Source of the DNA: Pseudomonadota bacterium
GTDB taxonomy: Bacteria; Pseudomonadota; Gammaproteobacteria; Steroidobacterales; Woeseiaceae
Length of the DNA: 62,093 bases
Reading direction: 5' to 3'
Assembly: GCA_027618995.1 (NCBI GenBank)
Contig: JAQCGO010000009.1
Location: 1-62,093, forward strand
Shown: positions 1-13,234 of the stretch, in pieces
Layout: each line of letters starts with the position of its first letter
Numbering within the stretch: position 1 is the stretch's first letter
Made by a program: the position numbers and the translations under genes
Notes under the pieces: generated by a model
Seen by the model: only the letters and a program-made list of their open reading frames with translations
Database searches by the model: none
What the model was told of the DNA's origin: nothing

Positions 1-382
1 GGATGCCGGCAACGCCGTTAATCCAGAACAAAATGAACTGATACAGCGCAAGCAACGAGAATACCGTGGTCATCAGCTGCGACATGGGGAAGACCCGCAT
101 CAGGAGGTGCAGTCGCACGGTGACAAAAACCACAATACAAAGCGCGAGCGCATGTTGGCCGAGGAGCGTGCCCTGTGCAACGTCGAGCACCAGGCCGACT
201 AGCCAGGCCGAGCCGACGCTCCACGAGCGCGGTAACCACATCGCGCAATAAATAAGAGTCAACGCCAGCCAGTCCGGGCGGAAGTTCGCCAGCCAATCGG
301 GCAGCGGCGCAATTGTCAGCAGCAACGCAATGACGATGCTGATGATGACGGGCAATCGCCTGGCCGAGCCGGCCCTACTCAT
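1..382 (-). CDS. mreD: Rod shape-determining protein MreD (3' part beyond window)
   Basis: Inner-membrane partner of MreC in the elongasome. The reading frame from the ATG at 382 gives MSRAGSARRLPVIISIVIAL and runs open to the window edge (about 127 residues; MreD is usually about 160). It shows several hydrophobic helices with short polar loops, including LTIAPLPDWLANFRPDW and GLVLDVAQGTLLGQHAL, the typical MreD pattern. The start overlaps the end of mreC by 8 nt, so the two are translationally coupled. The C-terminus lies outside the window. Confidence 0.9.
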   Translation of the reverse strand, partial: MSRAGSARRLPVIISIVIALLLTIAPLPDWLANFRPDWLALTLIYCAMWLPRSWSVGSAWLVGLVLDVAQGTLLGQHALALCIVVFVTVRLHLLMRVFPMSQLMTTVFSLLALYQFILFWINGVAGI

Positions 383-1235
383 CGGCGTCGTCCGCCGAAT
401 CGCCAGCCCAGATCAACAATACTTCGCGTACCTGGTCGAGCGCCGATGACGGCATCGCGGTGACATCGGCGAACGGTGCCTGCGGAATACGATTGACGGT
501 GTCGATGACGGCCACCGGATAACCAGCCGGGAAGGCACCACCGAGACCTGATGTCACCAGCACATCGCCAGCCCGAACATCGGCGTTGTTAGGCAGGAAC
601 GGCAAATCAAGCCGATCAAACGCGCCTGTGCCATTGGCAATCGTGCGCAAACCGTTGCGGCTGACTTCAACCGGCAGAGCGTGGCTGGGATCGCTGATCA
701 GGATCGCTTGCGACGTAGTCAGCCCGACCTCGAGCACCTGTCCGATGACTCCGTTCGCATCGACGATGGCCTGACCCTCATAGACACCATCGTGTGAGCC
801 GATGCCGATAACAATATTGTGCTGATACGGGTTGGCATCGACTGACATGATTTCGGCAACGCGGATTTCGTCGCGCGAACGTGGTCGCGCGTCGAGCAAT
901 TTGCGCAGCCGGTCGTTCTCTGCGCGTAAGGCGGTGAGTTGCAGTAACTCGGCACGTGTCAGCAGGCGCTCTGCTTCCAGACGCCCGACCTGCAGTTGCA
1001 GCGCATTGCGGTCCGCGACGCTTTCTGTCAGCCAGTTCCAAAGCCGGAACGGCGCATCGACCATTATTTGTGCGGGGTAGACCGCAGCGCCGATGGCCTT
1101 GCGTAGCGTGTCGAGATGATGTTGCCGGTGGTCGATGAACATGAGCACGATGCTCAATGCGACGCACACGAGTAAGCGAATGCCCAGTGCCGGAATTCTC
1201 GCGGGATTCGCGTTAGCGCTGCGGTATGTGGCCAT
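375..1235 (-). CDS. mreC: Rod shape-determining protein MreC
   Basis: Periplasmic scaffold of the cell-elongation machinery, linking MreB filaments to the PBP2/RodA synthase. The 286-residue product has one N-terminal transmembrane helix (about residues 15-33), a coiled-coil stretch (about 70-115, rich in Leu/Glu/Arg) and the C-terminal beta-barrel domain with the signature VIGIGSHDGVYEGQ and VTSGLGGAFPAGYPV. Length is near the family norm. It lies 50 bp downstream of mreB and overlaps mreD, so mreBCD is one operon. Confidence 0.97.
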   Translation of the reverse strand: MATYRSANANPARIPALGIRLLVCVALSIVLMFIDHRQHHLDTLRKAIGAAVYPAQIMVDAPFRLWNWLTESVADRNALQLQVGRLEAERLLTRAELLQLTALRAENDRLRKLLDARPRSRDEIRVAEIMSVDANPYQHNIVIGIGSHDGVYEGQAIVDANGVIGQVLEVGLTTSQAILISDPSHALPVEVSRNGLRTIANGTGAFDRLDLPFLPNNADVRAGDVLVTSGLGGAFPAGYPVAVIDTVNRIPQAPFADVTAMPSSALDQVREVLLIWAGDSADDADE

Positions 1236-1285
1236 TGCGAGCTAGCCTAGTCTGTGGGACACGATAACCAGCCCCTGATTGTGAC

Positions 1286-2368
<1,083 letters not shown>

Positions 2369-2464
2369 CTAACAATGAGCAGGACAATGCACAAGGCGGC
2401 GTGTATCATTGCGGCGCGCGCGTCTCAGGTCGGATTACGCGCCAGGAATAGCAGGAATTCTCCC

Positions 2465-2752
2465 GTGTCACTCAATAAAGAACAGGTTCAGCGAATTGCG
2501 ACGCTGGCGAGACTCAAACTCGCTGACGAAGAGGCTGCCGAGACGGTGCAAAAACTGTCGCGGATAGTCGCTTTCGTCGATCAATTGAGCCAGGCAAATA
2601 CCGACAACGTCACGCCAATGGCGCACCCGCTCAATGCATCACAGCGGCTGCGTGCGGACGTGGTCACGGAGCTGGATGATAGGGATCACGTGCAGGAAAA
2701 TGCTGCCGCCGTGCAGGACGGCCTGTACCTCGTACCCAAAGTCATCGAGTAG
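2465..2752 (+). CDS. gatC: Asp-tRNA(Asn)/Glu-tRNA(Gln) amidotransferase subunit C
   Basis: Small subunit of the GatCAB transamidase that converts misacylated Glu-tRNA(Gln) or Asp-tRNA(Asn) to the correct aminoacyl-tRNA. The GTG at 2465 gives a 95-residue protein starting MSLNKEQVQRIATLARL, which is the usual GatC length and N-terminus. A longer in-frame opening from 2375 would add 30 residues with no GatC homology. It ends with the characteristic ...DGLYLVPKVIE, 3 nt before gatA. Confidence 0.95.
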   Translation: MSLNKEQVQRIATLARLKLADEEAAETVQKLSRIVAFVDQLSQANTDNVTPMAHPLNASQRLRADVVTELDDRDHVQENAAAVQDGLYLVPKVIE

Positions 2753-2755
2753 GCC

Positions 2756-4222
2756 ATGGCCCAGGACCTGCACTTGCTGACGTTGACGCAAATTGCGGCT
2801 AGTCTTCGAAACGGCGATTTCTCGGCATGTGAAATCACCGATTTGTTGCTACGGCGCATAGAAGCCAGCGACGCATCACTTAACGCTTTCATCACCGTGA
2901 CGGCGGACCAGGCATTGGCGACGGCCAAACGTGCGGACGAGACGCGGGCTGCGGGCAAGGCGGGCGCCCTGAACGGTCTGCCGCTGGCGCACAAGGATAT
3001 TTTTTGCACACGCGATGTGCTGACCAGTTGCGGCTCCCACATGCTCGATAACTTCGTCGCGCCCTACGATGCAACTGTAGTGGAGCGTTTTGCCAACGCG
3101 GGCGCGGTCATGCTGGGTAAAACCAACATGGACGAATTCGCCATGGGCTCGTCGAACGAAACCAGTTTTTTTGGTCCGGTACACAACCCCTGGGACCTCG
3201 AACGTACGCCCGGAGGCTCGTCGGGAGGTTCGTCGGCCGCCGTGGCGGCGAGGCTTGCGCCGGCAGCGACCGGGACCGACACGGGTGGTTCGATTCGACA
3301 GCCGGCTGCGCTGACGGGCACGGTGGGGCTCAAGCCAACCTATGGGCGCGTCTCGCGCTACGGGATGATCGCGTTTGCATCGAGCCTGGATCAGGCTGGC
3401 GTCATCACCCGATCGGCTGAGGATGCAGCACTGTTGTTGGGCGTGATGGCGGGATTCGATGCGCGCGATTCGACCTGTATTGATCATCCGGTACCGGACT
3501 ACGTTGCGGGATTGTCCACGTCGCTCAATGGCCTGCGCGTCGGTATCGTGCGGCAACATTTCGATGCCGGTCTCGATGGCCAGACTGCGTTGGCGGTCAA
3601 AGCGGCTCTGGCGGTGCTGGAAGAACAGGGCGCGATACTGTCTGAAGTCGATCTGCCGAATCTTGATTTGTCGGTACCGACTTATTACGTCGTCGCACCG
3701 GCAGAATGTTCCTCGAATCTGTCCCGATTCGATGGTGTACGTTTCGGCCATCGCGCTTCCGATCCAAAGGATCTGTTCGATCTCTATTGCCGCAGTCGTG
3801 GCGAAGGATTCGGCGCTGAAGTGAAGCGGCGCATCATGACCGGAACCTACGTACTGTCGGCCGGTTATTACGACGCCTATTACCTGAAGGCGCAGCAGGT
3901 CCGGCAGCTGATTGCCGACGATTTCCGCAAGGCGTTTGCCGATGTTGATGTCATAGCGGGTCCCACGGCGCCGACGCCGGCATTTAAACTCGGTGACAAG
4001 ACCGATGACCCGATTACGATGTACCTGAACGACATCTACACCATTGGTGCCAACCTGGCGGGATTGCCCGCAATTTCAACACCCTGTGGTTTTGTCGCTG
4101 GCTTGCCGGTTGGCTTGCACCTGGTCGGACCGCCTTGGGGTGAGGAAGCGCTCCTGCGTTGCGCGCATCAGTACCAGCTGCAAACCGACTGGCACCTGGC
4201 ATGCCCGGAGGCCTACCGGTGA
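2756..4222 (+). CDS. gatA: Asp-tRNA(Asn)/Glu-tRNA(Gln) amidotransferase subunit A
   Basis: Glutaminase (amidase) subunit that supplies ammonia to GatB. The 488-residue protein shows the amidase signature: catalytic Lys in LAHKDIFCT, and the Ser-cisSer-Lys triad region [15 protein letters not shown] followed by [14 protein letters not shown]. Length is normal. It is the middle gene of gatCAB, and its TGA overlaps the GTG start of gatB. Confidence 0.98.
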   Translation: MAQDLHLLTLTQIAASLRNGDFSACEITDLLLRRIEASDASLNAFITVTADQALATAKRADETRAAGKAGALNGLPLAHKDIFCTRDVLTSCGSHMLDNFVAPYDATVVERFANAGAVMLGKTNMDEFAMGSSNETSFFGPVHNPWDLERTPGGSSGGSSAAVAARLAPAATGTDTGGSIRQPAALTGTVGLKPTYGRVSRYGMIAFASSLDQAGVITRSAEDAALLLGVMAGFDARDSTCIDHPVPDYVAGLSTSLNGLRVGIVRQHFDAGLDGQTALAVKAALAVLEEQGAILSEVDLPNLDLSVPTYYVVAPAECSSNLSRFDGVRFGHRASDPKDLFDLYCRSRGEGFGAEVKRRIMTGTYVLSAGYYDAYYLKAQQVRQLIADDFRKAFADVDVIAGPTAPTPAFKLGDKTDDPITMYLNDIYTIGANLAGLPAISTPCGFVAGLPVGLHLVGPPWGEEALLRCAHQYQLQTDWHLACPEAYR

Positions 4223-5703
4223 AACCTGCATGGGAAGTGGTCATCGGGCTCGAGGTTCATACCCAGCTCGCCACCCGCAGCAAGATCTTCTCCGGCGCGG
4301 CAACGGAGTATGGCGCCGCGCCGAATACGCAAGCTTGCCTCGTCGATCTCGGTTATCCGGGCGTGCTGCCGGTGCTCAACGAGGAAGTCGTACGGATGGC
4401 ATGCAAGTTCGGCCTCGCGGTCAACGCGACGGTCGCAGAGCGTTCGGTGTTTGCCCGCAAGAACTACTTCTACCCGGATCTGCCCAAGGGTTACCAGATC
4501 AGCCAGTACGAGTTGCCGATCGTCAAACATGGTGAGCTGTTTATCCAGGGTGATGACGGCAGCGACAAGCGCATCGGTATTACGCGCGCGCACCTTGAGG
4601 AAGACGCCGGCAAGTCCATTCATGAGGGCCTGCAGCAATTTTCCGGCATAGACCTGAATCGGGCCGGCACGCCGCTGCTCGAGATCGTATCGGAACCGGA
4701 TCTGCGTTCGGCCAAAGAAGCCGTTGCCTACATGCGCAAGATTCACTCGATCGTTCGCTACCTCGGTATTTCCGACGGCAACATGCAGGAGGGCTCTTTT
4801 CGCTGCGATGCGAATGTCTCCGTTCGGCCACGCGGGCAAGATACCCTGGGCACGCGCGCCGAGCTCAAGAACCTGAATTCATTCCGCTTCGTCGAAAAGG
4901 CCATCAACTTCGAAGTGCAGCGGCAGATTGAGTTAATCGAGGATGGTGGCACAGTGGTGCAGGAAACACGCCTGTACGACTCGGACAAGGATGAAACACG
5001 GTCGATGCGTTCGAAGGAAGAAGCCAACGACTATCGTTACTTCCCGGATCCCGATCTTCTGCCGGTAGAGATAGAAAAGAGCTTCATCGACAGTGTCCGC
5101 GCCTCGCTGCCGGAGCTACCCGATGCCAAGCAGCAGCGCTTTGTAAACGAGTATGCACTGAAACCGGATGATGCTGACATCCTGACGCTGAGTCGCGCGC
5201 TTGCCGATTACTTTGAAGCGGCCGCCGCGGCAGGCAGCGCGAGTGCGCAGGTCGTTGCGAACTGGGTTCTTGGTGATCTGGCCGCAGCGCTGAACCGCGA
5301 CGGGCTGGAAATCGAAAACAGCCGGGTTACTGCGGCCGACCTGGCAGGGCTGGTCGATCGCATCGCCGATGACACCATCTCCGGCAAGATTGCCAAAGAA
5401 GTCTTCGAAATCATGTGGAAGCGAGGAGGTTCCGAGTCGCCGACAATTCCGGTACCCGCGGGCCAGTTAAGTCTTGCGGGTCAAATAATCAAAGAACTTG
5501 ATCTTGAACAAATTTCTGACACGTCGGCGATCGAAGCTGTCGTCGATGAAGTCATCGCCGCAAATCCGTCGCAGGTGGCCGACTACCAGTCCGGCAAAGA
5601 GAAATTATTCGGCTTCTTTGTTGGCAAAGTCATGCAGCAAACCGGCGGCAAGGCCAATCCCGGCCAGGTCAACGCCATCCTCAAGGCCCGGCTCAGCAAG
5701 TAA
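4219..5703 (+). CDS. gatB: Asp-tRNA(Asn)/Glu-tRNA(Gln) amidotransferase subunit B
   Basis: Kinase/transamidase subunit that phosphorylates and amidates the misacylated tRNA. I chose the GTG at 4219 (494 residues, starting [20 protein letters not shown]) because it overlaps the gatA stop as GTGA and has GGAGG at 4205-4209, nine bases upstream. The longer in-frame starts (4159, 4201) lie inside gatA. The kinase domain carries [26 protein letters not shown] and [11 protein letters not shown]. The C-terminal YqeY-like tail ends in ...[17 protein letters not shown], the tRNA-binding tail motif. Confidence 0.97.
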   Translation: MKPAWEVVIGLEVHTQLATRSKIFSGAATEYGAAPNTQACLVDLGYPGVLPVLNEEVVRMACKFGLAVNATVAERSVFARKNYFYPDLPKGYQISQYELPIVKHGELFIQGDDGSDKRIGITRAHLEEDAGKSIHEGLQQFSGIDLNRAGTPLLEIVSEPDLRSAKEAVAYMRKIHSIVRYLGISDGNMQEGSFRCDANVSVRPRGQDTLGTRAELKNLNSFRFVEKAINFEVQRQIELIEDGGTVVQETRLYDSDKDETRSMRSKEEANDYRYFPDPDLLPVEIEKSFIDSVRASLPELPDAKQQRFVNEYALKPDDADILTLSRALADYFEAAAAAGSASAQVVANWVLGDLAAALNRDGLEIENSRVTAADLAGLVDRIADDTISGKIAKEVFEIMWKRGGSESPTIPVPAGQLSLAGQIIKELDLEQISDTSAIEAVVDEVIAANPSQVADYQSGKEKLFGFFVGKVMQQTGGKANPGQVNAILKARLSK

Positions 5704-5721
5704 GCGTGGCATGCATTCTGC

Positions 5722-5775
5722 GGGAGGCCGCCATGCGGGCGACTTTTCCCTGTGGGAGGCCGCCATGCGGGCGAC
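5722..5775 (+). repeat. Two direct copies of a GC-rich REP-like unit
   Basis: Copies at 5722-5743 and 5754-5775 share the 22-base unit GGGAGGCCGCCATGCGGG+CGAC, and part of it is self-complementary. Inverted copies occur at 6054-6113, and variants lie at 29.9 kb and 32.05 kb. Position just after gatB and outside genes is typical of repetitive extragenic palindromes. No RAYT-type transposase gene is seen in the window. Confidence 0.8.
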
Positions 5776-6053
5776 TCCTTGCGGATCACCACACGGCCGT
5801 CGGTCCGGTCATTTCTCGCCGGGTCCCAGTTGAAACATTGTGGCAATCGACTGGCACGCCGTTCTATCGGTACGGCTCGCTGCACTTGAGTTCTCGGCGA
5901 GAAACGCCCCTCCCAACGGCCTTGCGAATATCGATCGGGGGTCGGCGTGCGGGATGTTCTTCGACCGAAGTAAAGCGCAGCGCAGCGAGCTCCCGTCAAG
6001 CGGGACCGAGGCATGAGGGAGAGTAATATCCCGAGCGCCGACCCAGTGTGGAA
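5776..6053. other. Non-coding spacer between REP-like arrays
   Basis: No gene is supported between gatB (ends 5703) and the regulator at 6173. The interval between the inverted repeat arrays holds a second repeat family. A 25-base block beginning GTTCTCGGCGAGAAAC lies at 5890-5914, and TAAAGCGCAGCGCAGCGAG at 5971-5989. Both blocks recur, with the 25-base block inverted, at 27288-27331. I see no tRNA, no clear terminator and no plausible short coding region here. Confidence 0.6.
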
Positions 6054-6113
6054 AGTCGCCCGCATGGCGGCCTCCCACGGCTGAAGTGGAAAGTCGCCCG
6101 CATGGCGGCCTCC
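6054..6113 (-). repeat. Two inverted copies of the REP-like unit
   Basis: The same 22-base unit as at 5722-5775, now on the minus strand, is found at 6054-6075 and 6092-6113 (GTCGCCCGCATGGCGGCC + TCCC). Together with the direct copies the four units can fold as a large inverted-repeat structure around a roughly 280-bp core, resembling a bacterial interspersed mosaic element. Confidence 0.8.
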
Positions 6114-6141
6114 CACAGGCTGTGTTAAGCTGTTTTGCCGT

Positions 6142-6165
6142 ATATATTAAGAAAGACTTATATAT
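6142..6165. promoter_or_regulatory. AT-rich imperfect palindrome, putative operator of the ArsR-type regulator
   Basis: The core TAAG-N5-CTTA (6148-6160) is flanked by ATATAT on both sides, 8 to 31 bases before the ATG of the ArsR-methyltransferase gene. It is the only strongly AT-rich segment nearby. ArsR-family regulators bind such short dyads and often regulate themselves. The assignment is inferred from position and symmetry only. Confidence 0.45.
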
Positions 6166-6172
6166 TTATATT

Positions 6173-7917
<1,745 letters not shown>

Positions 7918-7921
7918 GCTG

Positions 7922-10900
7922 ATGCTCGCCGATCGTCAAAAACGAATTGCTTCGCTGTTCGATGCGCTCGCGCATCGCATCCTGGTGCTGGATGGTGCGA
8001 TGGGCACCATGATCCAGAGTTTTGCGCTGACTGAAGATCAATATCGCGGTGAGCGCTTCGCCGACTGGGCAATCGACCTGCGTGGCAATAATGACCTGCT
8101 GTCGCTGAGCCGCCCGGAAGTCATTCGCGATATTCATCGCCAGTTCCTGGTGGCAGGCGCCGATATTCTCGAAACCAATACCTTCAACTCTAACGCTCCG
8201 TCGATGGGTGACTACGGCATGGAGGCCCTGGTACCGGAGTTGAATCTGAAGGCGGCGCGCCTGGCGCGCGAATGTGCCGATGAGCATGCGGCAAAGATCG
8301 GTGCGCCGCGCTACGTCGCAGGTGTACTTGGGCCGACCAATCGCACTGCGTCAATTTCTCCCGATGTGAATGACCCGGGTTTTCGCAATATTTATTTCGA
8401 CGATCTGGTCAGAACCTACGAACAGGCGGTTGCCGCGCTGATCGAAGGTGGCGTCGATTTCCTGATGGTCGAAACCATCTTCGACACGCTGAACGCGAAG
8501 GCCGCCATCTATGCGATAAAGCGCGGCTTTCAAAGCGCTGGGTTTTCTCTGCCCGTAATGATTTCGGGCACGATTACGGACGCCTCGGGACGAACCCTGT
8601 CGGGACAGACCGGCGAGGCCTTCTGGAATTCGGTAAGCCACGCAAATCCCTTCATGGTCGGTTTCAATTGTGCGTTAGGCGCGAGCGAGCTGCGACCGTA
8701 CGTCAGTGAACTCGCCCGCGTCGCCGCGACCGGCGTATCAGCGCATCCGAATGCCGGGCTGCCGAACGAGTTCGGTGAATACGATGAAACGCCGGAGCAG
8801 ATGGCCGCCGTCGTGGTGGAATTCGCGGAGAGCGGCTTCGTCAACATGATCGGTGGCTGCTGCGGTACGCGACCGGAGCATATTCGGGCATTGCGTGAGG
8901 CGACTTCGAACATCGCGCCGCGAGTGCTGGACAGGCCACCGACACGCTGCCGCGTGTCCGGGCTGGAAGCGCTGAACATTGGCCCCGATGATCTGTTCGT
9001 CAATGTCGGTGAGCGCTGCAACGTCACGGGCTCGGCCGTCTTCAGAAAACTGATCGAGGCGGACGACTATGCGGCCGCCGTGCAGATCGCCAGAGACCAG
9101 GTCGCCGATGGTGCGCAGATTATTGACGTCAACATGGACGAGGGCATGCTCGACTCCGAGAAGGCGATGCAGACGTTCCTGCACCTGATTGCCGCGGAGC
9201 CCGATGTCGCACGCCTGCCGATAATGATCGATTCTTCGAAGTGGTCGGTGATTGAAGCCGGCCTTAAATGCGTGCAGGGCAAGTCGATCGTCAATTCAAT
9301 CAGCCTCAAGGAAGGTGAGGAAACCTTTATCCGGCAGGCGGAACTGGTGCGCGCTTATGGTGCCGCTGTCATCGTTATGGCATTCGACGAGCAGGGTCAG
9401 GCCGATACGGTTGAGCGCAAAGTCGACATTTGCAAGCGCTGTTACAAAATCCTGACCGAGGTCGTTGGTTTCGACTCGAGCGACATCATTTTTGACCCGA
9501 ATATTTTTGCGGTGGCGACCGGCATCGAGGAACACTCTCGCTACGGCCTCGATTTCATCGAAGCGACGCGCAGAATCAAGGCAGAGATACCCGATGTTCT
9601 GGTCAGCGGTGGTGTCAGCAACGTGTCCTTTTCGTTTCGCGGCAATAACGTCGTGCGTGAGGCGATTCACTCGGTGTTTCTGTATCACGCGATTCGCGCC
9701 GGTATGGACATGGGCATTGTCAACGCGGGCCAGCTCGCGATCTACGAGGATTTACCGCGTGACCTGCGCGATGCGGTGGAAGACGTTGTACTTTGTCGTC
9801 GTGATGACGCGACCGAGCGGCTGCTTGAAGTCGCCGAACGTTTCCGCGGACACGCTTCGGGCGCGCAGGCGCGTGCGCAGGATCTCAGCTGGCGTGAGCA
9901 ATCCGTCGAGAAACGGCTGGAGCATGCATTGGTTAACGGTATCGACGAATATGTCGTTGCGGACGCCGAGGAAGCGCGGCTCGCGGCTGCACGGCCGCTG
10001 GCAGTCATCGAAGGACCGCTCATGGCAGGCATGAATGTTGTGGGCGACCTGTTCGGGGCGGGCAAGATGTTCCTGCCACAGGTGGTCAAGTCAGCGCGCG
10101 TCATGAAGAAAGCGGTCAGTCACCTGGTTCCTTTCATTGAAGAGGAACAGGATGGCGAGGTGAAGTCGAACGGCAAGATCATCATGGCGACCGTTAAAGG
10201 CGATGTACATGACATTGGCAAGAACATCGTCGGCGTCGTGTTGCAGTGCAATAATTTCGAGGTCATCGACCTGGGCGTCATGGTGCCGTGCGAAAAGATC
10301 CTGGAAGCGGCGCGGCGCGAGAACGCACAGATCATCGGCTTGTCCGGCCTGATTACACCGTCACTGGATGAAATGGTACATGTCGCCGGCGAGATGCAAC
10401 GGCAGGGGTTTGAATTGCCGTTGCTGATTGGCGGGGCGACCACGTCGCCGGCGCATACGGCGGTCAAGATCGAGCCGAAATACTCAGGCCCGGTGATCTA
10501 CGTCAAGGATGCCTCGCGCGCCGTCGGCGTGGCCCAGGCCCTGGTCGAGCCGGATTCGCGCAAGCAATTGGTCGAAAAATCGCGCCGCGATAATGCGCGC
10601 CGCCGCGAAGAACATTCGCAAAAGAAACGACTGAGCCCGCAGCTGTCCATCGCCGACGCACGCGAGCGGCGACATCAGTGCGACTGGGACAACTATGTCC
10701 CACCATCGCCGACCTTGCAGGGTCGACGCGTACTGCACGACATCGATCTGGACATCCTGCGGCCGTATATCGACTGGATGCCGTTTTTCAATGCCTGGGA
10801 ATTTCACGGCAAGTTTCCGAACATCCTGAGCGATGCGACCTATGGCGAAGCGGCGACATCGCTGTACGCGGACGCGACCGCGATGCTCGAACTCGTTGTT

Positions 10901-11641
10901 GCTGAGAAGTGGCTGCAGGCCAGGGCGGTGTTTGGCTTTTTCCCCGCCAATACGGCGGACCACGATGACGTGCTCGTCTATACGGACGAAAAACGCGCCA
11001 CTGTCAGCATGCGTCTATGTCACCTGCGACAGCAGCGCACCAAGCCGCCCGGCCAGGCGCAGAACTGCCTCGCTGATTTCGTCGCGCCCACCGGCAGCGG
11101 CAAGGCCGACTACATAGGTGCTTTCGCCGTTTCGGCCGGTTTCGGCATCGATGCACACGTGGCGCGCTTCGAAGCGCAGCATGATGACTACAGCGCAATT
11201 GTTCTGAAGGCGCTGGCGGACCGTCTTGCCGAGGCAACTGCCGAATACCTGCACGAACGCGTGCGGCGCGAATACTGGGGCTACGCGCCGAGCGAGAGTT
11301 TGTCGAACAACGAATTGATCCGCGAGGGCTATGTCGGAATTCGCCCTGCGCCCGGTTACCCGGCCTGCCCGGACCACACTGAGAAAGCCAAGCTCTGGGA
11401 GTTGCTGGGTGTGCAAGCGGTTATTGGTATGCAACTCACGGAATCGTTCGCCATGTTGCCGACCGCCGCCGTCAGCGGCTTCTATTTCTCGCATCCGGAT
11501 TCGCGCTACTTCGCGGTGGGTAAAATTGATCGCGACCAGCTGGAGTCGTACGCACAGCGCAAGAACATGAGTCTAGCCGAAGCGGAACGCTGGCTGATGC
11601 CCAACCTTGGCTTTGAGCCGGATGCGGCGGACGTCGCGTGA
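7922..11641 (+). CDS. metH: Cobalamin-dependent methionine synthase
   Basis: Transfers the methyl group from 5-methyl-THF through B12 to homocysteine. The 1239-residue protein has all four modules. The homocysteine domain starts at [10 protein letters not shown], with zinc ligands Cys250 (GFNCALG) and Cys313-Cys314 ([10 protein letters not shown]). The pterin domain (about 350-610) includes [11 protein letters not shown]. The B12 domain carries the DVHDIGKN motif with lower-axial-ligand His763. The AdoMet activation domain (about 900-1239) contains [12 protein letters not shown]. Start ATG 7922 is 4 bp after the metF stop. Full length and apparently intact, so the host needs cobalamin. Confidence 0.98.
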   Translation: MLADRQKRIASLFDALAHRILVLDGAMGTMIQSFALTEDQYRGERFADWAIDLRGNNDLLSLSRPEVIRDIHRQFLVAGADILETNTFNSNAPSMGDYGMEALVPELNLKAARLARECADEHAAKIGAPRYVAGVLGPTNRTASISPDVNDPGFRNIYFDDLVRTYEQAVAALIEGGVDFLMVETIFDTLNAKAAIYAIKRGFQSAGFSLPVMISGTITDASGRTLSGQTGEAFWNSVSHANPFMVGFNCALGASELRPYVSELARVAATGVSAHPNAGLPNEFGEYDETPEQMAAVVVEFAESGFVNMIGGCCGTRPEHIRALREATSNIAPRVLDRPPTRCRVSGLEALNIGPDDLFVNVGERCNVTGSAVFRKLIEADDYAAAVQIARDQVADGAQIIDVNMDEGMLDSEKAMQTFLHLIAAEPDVARLPIMIDSSKWSVIEAGLKCVQGKSIVNSISLKEGEETFIRQAELVRAYGAAVIVMAFDEQGQADTVERKVDICKRCYKILTEVVGFDSSDIIFDPNIFAVATGIEEHSRYGLDFIEATRRIKAEIPDVLVSGGVSNVSFSFRGNNVVREAIHSVFLYHAIRAGMDMGIVNAGQLAIYEDLPRDLRDAVEDVVLCRRDDATERLLEVAERFRGHASGAQARAQDLSWREQSVEKRLEHALVNGIDEYVVADAEEARLAAARPLAVIEGPLMAGMNVVGDLFGAGKMFLPQVVKSARVMKKAVSHLVPFIEEEQDGEVKSNGKIIMATVKGDVHDIGKNIVGVVLQCNNFEVIDLGVMVPCEKILEAARRENAQIIGLSGLITPSLDEMVHVAGEMQRQGFELPLLIGGATTSPAHTAVKIEPKYSGPVIYVKDASRAVGVAQALVEPDSRKQLVEKSRRDNARRREEHSQKKRLSPQLSIADARERRHQCDWDNYVPPSPTLQGRRVLHDIDLDILRPYIDWMPFFNAWEFHGKFPNILSDATYGEAATSLYADATAMLELVVAEKWLQARAVFGFFPANTADHDDVLVYTDEKRATVSMRLCHLRQQRTKPPGQAQNCLADFVAPTGSGKADYIGAFAVSAGFGIDAHVARFEAQHDDYSAIVLKALADRLAEATAEYLHERVRREYWGYAPSESLSNNELIREGYVGIRPAPGYPACPDHTEKAKLWELLGVQAVIGMQLTESFAMLPTAAVSGFYFSHPDSRYFAVGKIDRDQLESYAQRKNMSLAEAERWLMPNLGFEPDAADVA

Positions 11642-11771
11642 TCCGGCCCTAGTGCTTCTCGACTGAGTACAGGATATCGATCGACTGCGCCTCGCCCGCG
11701 CCGGCCTCCAGCGTTAGCCGATCCGACACCGCCTGGCGCAGACGGAGATTCGGCCTGATGCCGCATTGCTG

Positions 11772-12524
11772 ATGCAACGCTTCGTTTACTACCTTGCACT
11801 CATCATGCGCGGCATCAATATGAACCCAGGAGCTGAGCCGGACGACATGGTTGCTGTGCGAGTGGTGCTCGAGTCACGCAGAATTTTTTCCTCGCATCGA
11901 CGCAAGCTGCTGTCGGTAGGGGACCTTCGGCAGGCGTTACTCGGCGGCACGGGGCCAAAGTCAGTCGGCGATTTTGTCGCAAGTCTGACACGCTTCCTTG
12001 CGACCCGGATCGAAGCGGCGGTGGAGAATATTGAGGAATTAATAGAGAACCTGGATGAACAGATTGGTTCCGGTGAGATTGCGGAGGTCCGTACGCAGCT
12101 GAGTATCGCAAGGCGGCAGGCGGCAGCTATCCGACGACACCTAGCGCCGCAACGAGAAGCACTGGATCGCCTCGCGAGGTCGACTACGAGCATATTGACC
12201 GATCGCGAACTGATCGCGATTCGCGATGAAGGTGATCACGTTTCGCGCAACATAGAAGACCTGGACCTGGCTCGTGAGAATGCGCTGGTCGCACAGGAAG
12301 AACTAAGCAACCGTGTAGCGCAGGAGCAGAATACGCGCATGTATCTGTTGTCGGTGGTAGCCGCGATTTTTTTGCCACTGACATTTGCTACGGGTTTGCT
12401 CGGTATGAACGTTGCGGGCCTGCCGGGCACGACGAGTTCCAACGGCTTTGTAGTTGCCACGGTCGTGATGATCGGTCTCGGAATTGGCCTGGTAGTGTTC
12501 TTCAGATGGCGCAAGTGGCTTTAG
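11772..12524 (+). CDS. ZntB/CorA-like divalent cation transporter, N-terminally eroded
   Basis: The product matches the C-terminal three quarters of ZntB-type transporters: the RGINMNPGAEPDDMV strand region, the long stalk helix (about 60-190) and two C-terminal transmembrane helices with the GMN-type loop LLGMNVAGLPG. Intact homologues are about 320 residues; only about 250 are open here. In the same frame upstream, LAQTEIRPDAALL continues the similarity but is preceded by stop codons at 11715 (TAG) and further upstream (TGA), so the first 60-70 residues have decayed. The ATG at 11772 or TTG at 11766 may still be used. It converges on the MarR gene with a 4-bp overlap. Either a pseudogene or a shortened transporter. 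Confidence 0.75.
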   Translation: MQRFVYYLALIMRGINMNPGAEPDDMVAVRVVLESRRIFSSHRRKLLSVGDLRQALLGGTGPKSVGDFVASLTRFLATRIEAAVENIEELIENLDEQIGSGEIAEVRTQLSIARRQAAAIRRHLAPQREALDRLARSTTSILTDRELIAIRDEGDHVSRNIEDLDLARENALVAQEELSNRVAQEQNTRMYLLSVVAAIFLPLTFATGLLGMNVAGLPGTTSSNGFVVATVVMIGLGIGLVVFFRWRKWL

Positions 12525-13027
12525 GCCAGTCGCATTATCCTTCGCAACAGTCCGGCTAACTCCTCCTGCTCGGCAGCCGTCAGGTCGCGCAGACTTTCGC
12601 GTGCGGCATCGAGTCGATAGCGGATTGCCTCATCGATCACGCGTCGGCCCTTGGCACTCAGAAGCACGATGACGCCGCGGCGATCATCCTTGTCCGGACG
12701 CCGTCGCACCAGTCCGCGCTCCTCGAGCCGGTTGATTCGATTGGTCATGGCGCCACCACTGAGATCGGTTGCCCAGGCCAGCCTGGTCGCCGCCAACGCG
12801 AACGGCTGGCCCTGCCGCCGCAGGGCCGACAATACGTCATATTCCCAGAGCTCCAGCTCGAGTGGCTGCAATGCCCGATTGGCGTCGCGGTAGAACGCGC
12901 GGTACAGCGCCATGACACGAATGACGACGCTAAGCGGCGCAGTATCGAGCTCTGGCCGCTCCTCGGACCACTGCTGCAGTATGTCGTCTACTGCGTCATA
13001 CTTTGATGTGAAACTACTTGAGATCAA
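12521..13027 (-). CDS. MarR-family transcriptional regulator
   Basis: A 168-residue winged-helix regulator. The recognition segment AWATDLSGGAMTNRINRLEE and the wing VRRRPDKDDRRGVIVLLS (DxRx4-5 motif) are textbook MarR. The N-terminal 40 residues form the dimerisation helix. No adjacent divergent efflux or enzyme gene makes the target obvious: upstream is the acidic small protein (13235), downstream the convergent ZntB-like gene. The ligand is unknown. Confidence 0.92.
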   Translation of the reverse strand: MISSSFTSKYDAVDDILQQWSEERPELDTAPLSVVIRVMALYRAFYRDANRALQPLELELWEYDVLSALRRQGQPFALAATRLAWATDLSGGAMTNRINRLEERGLVRRRPDKDDRRGVIVLLSAKGRRVIDEAIRYRLDAARESLRDLTAAEQEELAGLLRRIMRLA

Positions 13028-13234
13028 ATTAAAATAGCAGATACTCCGCCCAAGAGCTGCCCTTTTTTTATTGAATCTCGATCATGGGAAATGCTGCCAA
13101 ACAGCAGGGCATTCACACCGCAACTGACACCGGTGACGCTGCACCGTGTCCCACTAATTCCACGACCTTGAGTACGCCTGGATCGGCGCGCCCGGGGTAT
13201 TCCGATACGATCCTGCAACAGAGGAGACTTTAAA

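Noticed and set aside
2876-3751. Long minus-strand open frame (291 codons) opposite gatA
   Set aside because: It is antisense to a fully conserved gatA; the translation is Arg/His-rich with no recognisable motif, as expected for a GC-rich shadow frame.
5722-6113. Possible CRISPR array from the four 22-base repeats
   Set aside because: Spacing is irregular, orientation alternates, the repeats are palindromic REP-like and no cas genes are present.
11649-11860. Minus-strand frame reading ...VVNEALHQQCGIRPNLRLRQ.. and ending in EKH-stop behind metH
   Set aside because: It looked protein-like, but the plus-strand frame over the same bases continues ZntB similarity (LAQTEIRPDAALL), which explains the conservation better; no start or family was found for the minus frame.
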